Source of the DNA: UBA3478 sp049596955
Lineage (GTDB): Bacteria > Bacteroidota > Bacteroidia > Flavobacteriales > Flavobacteriaceae
DNA: 64,000 nt
Assembly (NCBI GenBank): GCA_049596955.1
Contig: JBMYMD010000004.1
Coordinates: 1 to 64,000, forward strand
Reading direction: 5' to 3'
Under the pieces are notes generated by a model. The model ran no database searches and was not told where the DNA came from. It saw only the letters and a program-made list of their open reading frames with translations. A program made the translations under genes and the position numbers. Shown here piece by piece: positions 26,626 through 33,762 of the stretch (position 1 is the first letter of the stretch; each line of letters begins with the position of its first letter).

Positions 26626-27876
26626 ATGAAGTATTTCTTTAACTATTCACTGTTTTATATACTTATAACGTTTTTTTTTAGCGCCAAATTAAGTGGACAG
26701 CAACTTAAATATGGATTCGAAGAAAGCACCTCAAATTCATATTCAAAATTCAATCAAACTTTACTGAGCGAACAATCTCAAATAAGTGTGCTCGTCTGCG
26801 GTCCAGGTCAAGAACTCTATTCAAAATTTGGTCATGCAGCCATTAGAATCATCGACGATAAAAAAAACATAGACCGGGTTTTCAACTATGGCACTTTTGA
26901 CCCTAGTATGCCTAATTTTTACACCAAATTCTTAAAAGGTCAAATGCTCTATGAATTATCTGTAACTAATACAGTGCAGTTTCTTTACACTTATCAAATG
27001 GAAAAACGATGGGTAAAAGAACTTATTCTGAATCTAGGTCAAGAAGAAAAACAACGCCTTTTCAATTTTTTAGAAATAAATGCGCTTGCTGAAAACAAGT
27101 ACTATTTATACGATTTTGTTCACGACAATTGCGCTACTGCGATTATCGATGTTCTTCAAAATGAACTTAGTGAAACTGTAGAACACAAATACAATGAACA
27201 AGATTACAGCAAGTCATTCAGAAATTTAATTCATGAGTATCTCGAAAACAATAGCTGGAATCGAGTTGGTATCGATCTTGTCCTAGGGTCTGTCATGGAT
27301 AAAACAGAGAAGTATCCCGCATATGCCTTTCTTCCTGATTATACTGCAGAGCAAATCAAACAGATGAAAGTTGGTCAAGAAAATTTGGTGCGCTCAGAAC
27401 GCAATCTTCTGCGCTTTACTTACAACGAAATAAGTACTCCATTTTTGTTGGCTCCAGGGTTTTGGATTGGTTTATTTAGCTTGATTATTCTGTTGCTCAA
27501 CTATATGGATTTTAAAAATGGTATGAGAACCTGGGTTTTAGATCAAATTCTTTTTAGCATTTTTGGTATAATGGGCGTTTTCCTTTGTTTTATGTGGTTT
27601 GGAACAGATCACGAATCGACAAAATTTAACTTCAATGTATTCTGGATAAACCCCTTGTTTCTAATTTTAGGGATTGTCTTGGGAAAACATAAATTTGTCA
27701 AGTACTGGCATCATCTTGTGCTATTCGCTATTTTAATTTTAATGCTTTCACATTCTATTATATGGATTTCTGGATATCAGGAGCTTAGTCCATTGTTTAT
27801 ACCCTTAAATGTAGTCATCTATTTGAGAGTAATATTTTTACTTTACCACTATTACTTCGTTGAACTCTATGATTGA
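26626..27876 (+). CDS. DUF4105-domain membrane protein
   Basis: A 416-residue protein. A signal peptide (MKYFFNYSLFYILITFFFSA) leads into a large extracytoplasmic part of DUF4105 type (about 45-275), with the patterns SQISVLVCGPGQELYSKFGH, AAIRIIDD and YDFVHDNCATAIIDVL; the conserved cysteine and histidine of 'HDNCA' suggest a thiol-protease-like site, which is unproven. Four or five helices fill the C-terminal 140 residues. The start was moved from GTG 26578 to ATG 26626. Confidence 0.85.
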   Translation: MKYFFNYSLFYILITFFFSAKLSGQQLKYGFEESTSNSYSKFNQTLLSEQSQISVLVCGPGQELYSKFGHAAIRIIDDKKNIDRVFNYGTFDPSMPNFYTKFLKGQMLYELSVTNTVQFLYTYQMEKRWVKELILNLGQEEKQRLFNFLEINALAENKYYLYDFVHDNCATAIIDVLQNELSETVEHKYNEQDYSKSFRNLIHEYLENNSWNRVGIDLVLGSVMDKTEKYPAYAFLPDYTAEQIKQMKVGQENLVRSERNLLRFTYNEISTPFLLAPGFWIGLFSLIILLLNYMDFKNGMRTWVLDQILFSIFGIMGVFLCFMWFGTDHESTKFNFNVFWINPLFLILGIVLGKHKFVKYWHHLVLFAILILMLSHSIIWISGYQELSPLFIPLNVVIYLRVIFLLYHYYFVELYD

Positions 27877-28357
27877 AAACCTGTTCTTCAGAATCTCTCG
27901 TGGGCTTAATTATATTTTAAATGCAAAGGGAAAACACGGCATTCACTCGCCTGTTTTGTTTAACTTTTTGAACCTACATCTCAAGAATACTTTGAAAACC
28001 CTTGATCGAAATCAAAGAATTTTAAATGCGCTAATCACTTGTTTCAAAATTCAATCGGTTTGTATGGAAAAAGAAATTCTTCTACTAGACTCGATTCCTG
28101 TGCAACTTAAGCATAAAAAAAAAGCAGACCTTGTAATTGTGCATTCTGAATCATTTTTAGATAAAGAACTAATGCAGGCACAAAAAACACAAATCATCGC
28201 CATTTTAGGTCTAAACAAAAATTCGAGTAACCTTAAATCTTTTATACATTTGAGAAAGTCTGAAAAAGTTACTTTTTCCTTGGATATGTGGACGATAGGC
28301 ATTCTCATTTGTAATTATCCAAGTCTAAAACAAGACTTTATTTTAAGATATTTTTAA
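27869..28357 (+). CDS. Short methyltransferase-like protein lacking the SAM-binding core
   Basis: A 162-residue protein beginning inside the end of the DUF4105 gene (ATG 27869). Its N-terminus (NYILNAKGKHGIHSPVLFNF) and C-terminus (KVTFSLDMWTIGILICNYP, then FILRYF) have the shape of a Bacteroidota family of class I methyltransferases that begin 'IHSPF' and end in a similar way. The expected motif I (E-x-G-x-G-x-G) and the 'DxVFIDG' centre are missing, and the protein is shorter than I recall for that family. It is probably a reduced relative that no longer binds SAM, kept open for some other role. This is pattern recognition and not a firm call. Confidence 0.6.
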   Translation: MIENLFFRISRGLNYILNAKGKHGIHSPVLFNFLNLHLKNTLKTLDRNQRILNALITCFKIQSVCMEKEILLLDSIPVQLKHKKKADLVIVHSESFLDKELMQAQKTQIIAILGLNKNSSNLKSFIHLRKSEKVTFSLDMWTIGILICNYPSLKQDFILRYF

Positions 28358-28358
28358 A

Positions 28359-28490
28359 ATGCTCAAAGAGGTGTCGAATATTTATATCATACTAGGGATT
28401 TGCCTTCTGGTATACGCAGTTTTACTATTTGGAATGAAAAAAAACCAAAGGAAGCGCAAAAGACGTAAATTCCTTTCTAGGGAAGAATAA
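28359..28490 (+). CDS. Small single-span membrane protein (43 residues)
   Basis: A short ORF that starts ATG right after the previous stop. It encodes MLKEVSNIYIILGICLLVYA, then VLLFGMKKNQRKRKRRKF and an end of LSREE: one membrane helix followed by a very basic tail. It is 3 nt from the adenosyltransferase start, so it fits neatly between two genes on the same strand. No family is recognised. Confidence 0.65.
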   Translation: MLKEVSNIYIILGICLLVYAVLLFGMKKNQRKRKRRKFLSREE

Positions 28491-28493
28491 AAA

Positions 28494-29045
28494 ATGAGTA
28501 AAAAAGTATACACTAGAAAAGGAGATGACGGCTCTACTTCCTTACTCGACGGACAACGCGTTTCCAAAGATCACATTCGCATTGAAATAGTAGGAGATTT
28601 AGATGAGCTCAACTCATGGCTTGGTTTTATAAATTCTGAGGGATTGGCCTCTGCGCAAACAGAGTTTATTATACACCTTCAAAAAGCACTCTTTAACCTA
28701 GGAGCCTCCATTGCCTGTCCAGACATTGAAAAAGCAGATGAGTTTTTAAAAAATTGGTACGCACTTCCCGAAGAAATGGAAAATGAAATGGATAGACTTT
28801 CTGAAAGCTTAGATGAATTGCAATGGTTCATTTTACCTACAGGAGATCCAATCATCTCTAGAATTCATGTGAGTAGAGCAATTTGCAGAAGAACAGAAAG
28901 AAAAATAGCACAATTTGCTAAAGAAGCGACATTAAACCCTCTTATACAAATGATTATCAATAGGTTATCGGATTACTTGTTTGTTCTTGCCAGACATATT
29001 CACCATAAAATGGGGGTTGCCGAAACACCCTGGAATAGCCAGTAA
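28494..29045 (+). CDS. PduO-type ATP:cob(I)alamin adenosyltransferase
   Basis: Makes adenosylcobalamin from cob(I)alamin and ATP. A 183-residue four-helix-bundle protein with the N-terminal TRKGDDGSTSLLDGQRVSKD (ATP site), EIVGDLDELNSWLGF, and the SRAICRRTERKI helix with its catalytic arginine. The signature RNRLSDYLFV appears here as INRLSDYLFVLAR. No cobalamin biosynthesis gene is nearby; the cofactor may be salvaged. Confidence 0.94.
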   Translation: MSKKVYTRKGDDGSTSLLDGQRVSKDHIRIEIVGDLDELNSWLGFINSEGLASAQTEFIIHLQKALFNLGASIACPDIEKADEFLKNWYALPEEMENEMDRLSESLDELQWFILPTGDPIISRIHVSRAICRRTERKIAQFAKEATLNPLIQMIINRLSDYLFVLARHIHHKMGVAETPWNSQ

Positions 29046-29086
29046 TCGATTTTTTTTAAATTCTTTAAATAATTTCCTTTGATTTG

Positions 29087-29116
29087 TTGCGTCATTCATG
29101 CAAAAAATTATTTTTG
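29087..29116 (+). promoter_or_regulatory. Bacteroidota-type promoter for the DUF2795 gene
   Basis: TTG (29087-29089), a 19-nt spacer, then TATTTTTG (29109-29116). Both elements and the spacing match the -33/-7 consensus of this phylum. It lies 19 nt before the ATG at 29136 and is the best full promoter I see in the window. Confidence 0.7.
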
Positions 29117-29135
29117 CAAAAATAAAAATTGACCT

Positions 29136-29360
29136 ATGTATTGGACTTTAGAATTAGCTTCTTACCTCAGCGATGCCCCTTGGCCTGCGACTAAAGATGA
29201 ATTAATCGACTATGCCATTAGAACAGGAGCACCACTTGAAGTGGTAGAAAACCTTCAATCTATGGAAGAAGAAGCTGAAGAAGTATATGAATCCATTGAG
29301 GAAATTTGGCCGGATTATCCAACGGACGAAGATTACCTCTGGAATGAGGACGAATACTAA
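29136..29360 (+). CDS. DUF2795-family small acidic protein
   Basis: A 74-residue protein whose start (MYWTLELASYLSDAPWPATK) and central part (LIDYAIRTGAPLEVVENLQS) match the DUF2795 pattern. The C-terminal 28 residues are very acidic (EEEAEEVYESIEEIWPDYPT) and end in aromatics. It has its own promoter and a hairpin terminator (29392-29413), so it is a stand-alone transcript just before secA. The role of DUF2795 is unknown. Confidence 0.88.
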   Translation: MYWTLELASYLSDAPWPATKDELIDYAIRTGAPLEVVENLQSMEEEAEEVYESIEEIWPDYPTDEDYLWNEDEY

Positions 29361-29391
29361 ACCTAGTTCACAGAAATAAGCATTGATAATA

Positions 29392-29413
29392 AAGTCTCGT
29401 AAGAGGCTTTTTT
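29392..29413 (+). terminator. Rho-independent terminator after the DUF2795 gene
   Basis: AAGTCTC (29392-29398), loop GTAA, GAGGCTT (29403-29409), then a T run to 29413. The 7-bp stem has one G-U pair. It separates the small gene from secA. Confidence 0.75.
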
Positions 29414-29424
29414 GTTAATTTTAG

Positions 29425-29448
29425 GGTTGATTGCTAAAGCAATCAATC
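29425..29448 (+). promoter_or_regulatory. Hairpin just upstream of secA
   Basis: TTGATTGC (29427-29434), loop TAAA, GCAATCAA (29439-29446): a perfect 8-bp palindrome that extends to about 10 bp with one G-U pair. It ends 20 nt before the secA ATG and has no T run, so it is not a terminator. It may control secA translation or be an operator. The function is unknown. Confidence 0.5.
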
Positions 29449-29468
29449 CGATTGAAACAATTCGAAGA

Positions 29469-32400
29469 ATGGCATTACTCAATACTATATTAAAAGCCTT
29501 TGTTGGAGACAAGTCTGAGAAAGATATCAAAAGCATCACTCCACTAGTAAATGAAATTAAAGGCTTTGAAAATGCAATGAAAGACCTTAGTCTAGACGAA
29601 CTAAGAGGAAAAACTTTTGACTTTAAAGCGCGATTAGAAGAAGAGAGCAAGTCAATACGAGAAGAAATCACTGCATTGGAAATTAAAATCAGTGAGATTG
29701 AAGATATTGATGAAAAAGAGCATCTCTATTCCGAAATCGACTCTTTAATAGATGATAAATACGCTCAGGAACAAGAAACTCTTAATGCAATTCTCCCTGA
29801 AGCATTTGCGGTTATTAAAGAAACAGCTAGACGTTTTACAGATCAGACCTTGCTCGAAGTGAATGCCTTGGATTACGACTATCAGCTTGCTCAAAACAAA
29901 GATTATATCAGTATTAAAGACGACAAGGCCTTCTGGAATAATTCATGGGATGCGGCAGGAAAAGAAGTTACTTGGGACATGATTCATTACGATGTTCAAC
30001 TCATCGGAGGTGTGGCCATGCATCAAGGTAAAATCGCAGAAATGCAAACTGGAGAAGGTAAAACTCTTGTAGCTACCCTACCTGTATATTTGAATGCCTT
30101 AACTGGAAATGGTGTGCATCTAGTTACAGTGAATGACTATTTAGCCAAAAGAGATAGCGCTTGGATGGCACCAATATTTGAATTCCATGGGCTCAGTGTA
30201 GATTGTATTGACAATCATCAACCCAACTCAGAGTCTAGAAGAAAAGCATACGAAGCGGATATCACTTACGGAACAAACAATGAATTTGGCTTTGACTACT
30301 TAAGAGATAACATGGCACATAGTGCTGCTGATTTGGTTCAGAAACCTCACCATTTTGCTATTGTAGATGAGGTAGACAGTGTACTTATTGATGACGCTAG
30401 AACTCCATTAATTATCTCTGGTCCTGTTCCCGAAGGAGAACGTCATGAGTTTAATGAACTTAAACCACTGGTATCTGACCTTGTTCAAAAACAGCGACAA
30501 ATGTTGACAAGTGTATTGTCAGAATGTAAAAAGTTAATTGCAGCTGGTGAGGAGAAAGAAGGTGGGTTCTTACTGTTAAGAGTGTATAGAGGATTACCCA
30601 AAAACAAAGCACTCATCAAATTTTTAAGTGAAGAAGGAGTCAAACAACTATTGCAAAAAACAGAAGGCGTTTATATGCAAGACAACAACCGAGAGATGGT
30701 TAAAGTCGACGCAGAACTCTTTTTTACTATTGACGAAAAAAACAATCAGATTGAACTTACAGACAAAGGTGTCTCTCACCTTTCTTCAGATGAAAATGAG
30801 AACTTCTTTATCCTGCCTGACATCGGAAGTGAAATCGCTAAAATAGAAGCTGAAGAGCTAGCTGTTGAAGAAGAGGCTAAAAAGAAAGAGGTACTGTTTA
30901 GCGAATTCAGTGTGAAAAGCGAACGCATCCACACTTTGACACAACTACTTAAGGCTTATACCCTATTTGAAAAGGATGTTGAATATGTGGTCATGAACAA
31001 CAAAGTATTAATCGTTGATGAGCAAACCGGGCGTATCATGGATGGCCGCAGGTATTCCGACGGACTGCATCAGGCCATTGAAGCCAAAGAAAATGTAAAA
31101 ATCGAAGCCCTCACACAAACCTTTGCGACCATCACCCTGCAAAATTATTTCAGAATGTATCGCAAACTCTCTGGAATGACAGGAACTGCAGTTACAGAAG
31201 CTGGAGAGTTTTGGGAAATATACAAACTCGATGTAGTCGAGATTCCTACCAATAGACCCATTGCAAGACAAGATGAGCACGATTTAATCTACAAAACAAA
31301 AAGAGAAAAATACAACGCCATCATTGAAGAGGTTATTGATCTAACACAAAAAAATAGACCTGTACTCATAGGTACGACTTCAGTAGAAATTTCTGAGTTG
31401 CTATCTAAGCTTTTGAACGTTCGAAAAATAAAACACCAGGTCTTAAATGCTAAACTTCATCAAAAAGAAGCAGATATCGTTGCAGAAGCTGGAAAACCCG
31501 GGGTAGTCACTATTGCTACTAATATGGCCGGTAGAGGAACAGATATCAAGCTTATTCAAGACGTTAAAGACGCGGGTGGACTCGCTATCATTGGAACAGA
31601 ACGTCACGACTCCAGAAGAGTAGATCGTCAGCTCAGAGGTCGTTCTGGACGTCAAGGAGATCCAGGAAGTTCTCAATTTTATGTTTCTCTTGAAGATAAT
31701 CTTATGCGTCTTTTCGGATCTGAGCGAATGGCCAAGATCATGGACAGAATGGGTCTAGAAGAAGGAGAAGTCATTCAGCATTCAGTGATGACCAAATCCA
31801 TCGAAAGAGCGCAAAAAAAGGTGGAAGAAAACAACTTTGGAATCAGAAAGCGACTATTGGAATACGACGATGTAATGAATGCGCAACGTGAGGTAGTTTA
31901 CAAAAGACGTAGAAATGCGTTGAAAGGTAAACGTCTAAAGGTGGATATCGCCAATATGATTTACGATACAAGTGAAGCTATTGTAGGTCTAAACAAAGCA
32001 AATTCCGATTATAAAAATTTTGAATTTGAATGCATTAGATATTTCTCATGTCTTCCTAAAATAGATGAAGAGCAGTTTGATTCTAGAAATCCGGAGGATT
32101 TGACAGACCAGATGTACAGTGAGATGATTACTCAATATCGCATGCGTTTAGAAGAAAGTGCCGAATTGGCTTTTCCGGTAATCAAAAACGTTTACGAAAC
32201 CAAATCGGGGCAATACAAAAGAATCGTAGTTCCTTTTTCTGATGGTGTAAAAACCCTTCAAGTTGTGACTAATCTTGAAGAAGCCTACAATTCAAAAGGA
32301 ACAAGTCTTATTGATGATTTTGAAAAAAATATTTCATTAGCGATAATCGACGACTCTTGGAAAACCCATTTGCGAAAAATGGATGAACTCAAACAATCCG

Positions 32401-32831
32401 TACAACTCGCAGTGCACGAACAAAAAGATCCTTTATTGATTTACAAATTTGAAGCATTTGAACTCTTCAAGACAATGATAGATGCAATCAACAAAGAGAT
32501 TATATCTTTCTTGTTTAAAGGGGTAATTCCACAGGAGAATCAAAATACAATTACAGAGGCAAAAAGGGCTACACCTAAACAAAAACTCAATCTTTCAAAA
32601 GAAGAGGTTTTAAATTCTGATCAATTAGCAGAGCAAAATCGTGCGGTTGGAAACTCAGCTTCTAGAGCCTCAAATCAACAAGTGGAAACCATTGTAAGAG
32701 ACAAACCTAAAATCGGCAGAAATGAACGTGTTAACATAAAGCACTTACTATCCGGTGAGACTAAGGTGTTAAAATACAAACAAGCCGAAAATCTCCTCCA
32801 AAGCGGGGAATGGGTGCTTATACAAGAATAA
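29469..32831 (+). CDS. secA: Preprotein translocase ATPase SecA
   Basis: The motor that pushes unfolded preproteins through SecYEG. A Walker A motif lies near residues 190-197 (MQTGEGKTLVATLP), the DEAD-like box near 299 (VDEVDSVLIDDARTPL), and motif VI is DRQLRGRSGRQGDPG. With 1120 residues it is longer than the 901 of E. coli SecA; the extra parts, including an insert near 340-480, are typical of this phylum. The zinc-binding C-terminus (CxCGSGKKYK) is missing; the tail reads IKHLLSGETKVLKYKQAENL. I take ATG 29469 (MALLNTILKAFVGDKSEKD). Confidence 0.97.
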   Translation: MALLNTILKAFVGDKSEKDIKSITPLVNEIKGFENAMKDLSLDELRGKTFDFKARLEEESKSIREEITALEIKISEIEDIDEKEHLYSEIDSLIDDKYAQEQETLNAILPEAFAVIKETARRFTDQTLLEVNALDYDYQLAQNKDYISIKDDKAFWNNSWDAAGKEVTWDMIHYDVQLIGGVAMHQGKIAEMQTGEGKTLVATLPVYLNALTGNGVHLVTVNDYLAKRDSAWMAPIFEFHGLSVDCIDNHQPNSESRRKAYEADITYGTNNEFGFDYLRDNMAHSAADLVQKPHHFAIVDEVDSVLIDDARTPLIISGPVPEGERHEFNELKPLVSDLVQKQRQMLTSVLSECKKLIAAGEEKEGGFLLLRVYRGLPKNKALIKFLSEEGVKQLLQKTEGVYMQDNNREMVKVDAELFFTIDEKNNQIELTDKGVSHLSSDENENFFILPDIGSEIAKIEAEELAVEEEAKKKEVLFSEFSVKSERIHTLTQLLKAYTLFEKDVEYVVMNNKVLIVDEQTGRIMDGRRYSDGLHQAIEAKENVKIEALTQTFATITLQNYFRMYRKLSGMTGTAVTEAGEFWEIYKLDVVEIPTNRPIARQDEHDLIYKTKREKYNAIIEEVIDLTQKNRPVLIGTTSVEISELLSKLLNVRKIKHQVLNAKLHQKEADIVAEAGKPGVVTIATNMAGRGTDIKLIQDVKDAGGLAIIGTERHDSRRVDRQLRGRSGRQGDPGSSQFYVSLEDNLMRLFGSERMAKIMDRMGLEEGEVIQHSVMTKSIERAQKKVEENNFGIRKRLLEYDDVMNAQREVVYKRRRNALKGKRLKVDIANMIYDTSEAIVGLNKANSDYKNFEFECIRYFSCLPKIDEEQFDSRNPEDLTDQMYSEMITQYRMRLEESAELAFPVIKNVYETKSGQYKRIVVPFSDGVKTLQVVTNLEEAYNSKGTSLIDDFEKNISLAIIDDSWKTHLRKMDELKQSVQLAVHEQKDPLLIYKFEAFELFKTMIDAINKEIISFLFKGVIPQENQNTITEAKRATPKQKLNLSKEEVLNSDQLAEQNRAVGNSASRASNQQVETIVRDKPKIGRNERVNIKHLLSGETKVLKYKQAENLLQSGEWVLIQE

Positions 32832-32849
32832 AAGAAATAAGGTCTGCTC

Positions 32850-33707
32850 ATGTTAAATCACAAATCCAAACAAAATCCAATTTTAGGCTTTGTTTTGCGT
32901 CTAAACTATCTACTGCTCATCGTAGCTGTAGGGATGAGCATTCATTACACCCTTTTCTATTCAGATGCTATTTATGAACTCGTATTCTATTACGCTGTCA
33001 CTGCAATTTTAATCGGCAACAGCTATATTATTAAGAAAAGCTGGATCACCAAAAAGGAGGTAGCACACCTAAAAACACAGCTGGACCAGAAAAACATGTT
33101 GCTCAAAGAAGTACATCATCGAGTTAAAAATAATCTGCAAACGGTTTCTTCATTGCTCAGCATTCAATCAAGGGGGGTCGATGATGAAAACACAAAAAAA
33201 CTTCTTAAGAATAGCCAAAGAAGAGTATTGACAATGGCTATGATTCATGAAATGCTCTACAAAAAAGACGAACATGTAGAACTTGTTCCTCTCGCACCAT
33301 ATTTGCAAGAATTAAGTGAATCTTTAATTGCATCAAGCAATGCAAAAAACAGCCTAGATATTAATCTTGAGTTGAATATTCCAGATGTAAATTTAAAGGT
33401 AGACACCATCATTTCATTAGGTTTAATTGTAAATGAAATCATAACCAATTCTATTAAATACGCTTTCAATCCAAAAGAAAAGGGGATTATATATCTTAAA
33501 ATTGAACAACACTCAGAATACACCTATCAACTTAATATTGGAGACAACGGTGTAGGATTTTCAAAAGAAAATTCTGAGAAACCTTCAAACTCTATGGGAC
33601 TAAAACTCATTGAAAGTCTAGCAAGACAAATCAAGGGTGATATCAAAAAGAGCTTCGATTTAGAAGAAAATGGGACCCACTATACCTTGACCTTCAAAGA
33701 TCAATAA
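32850..33707 (+). CDS. Orphan membrane histidine kinase (HisKA_2 type)
   Basis: A 285-residue kinase. Two membrane helices lie near residues 12-34 and 41-61, with almost no periplasmic loop between them. A short coil leads to the HisKA_2 box LLKEVHHRVKNNLQTVSSLL (probable phosphate acceptor H90), and the HATPase_c domain follows (N box LIVNEIITNSIKYAF, G1 box IGDNGVGFS). Without a sizeable sensor domain it may sense membrane state, or a partner protein. No response regulator is near. It follows secA by 18 nt, so it may be co-transcribed. Confidence 0.9.
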   Translation: MLNHKSKQNPILGFVLRLNYLLLIVAVGMSIHYTLFYSDAIYELVFYYAVTAILIGNSYIIKKSWITKKEVAHLKTQLDQKNMLLKEVHHRVKNNLQTVSSLLSIQSRGVDDENTKKLLKNSQRRVLTMAMIHEMLYKKDEHVELVPLAPYLQELSESLIASSNAKNSLDINLELNIPDVNLKVDTIISLGLIVNEIITNSIKYAFNPKEKGIIYLKIEQHSEYTYQLNIGDNGVGFSKENSEKPSNSMGLKLIESLARQIKGDIKKSFDLEENGTHYTLTFKDQ

Positions 33708-33762
33708 TTACGATCTAAGATTAATTTGGCGATTTCGTATCTTTCTGTCAAAGAACTCAAAC

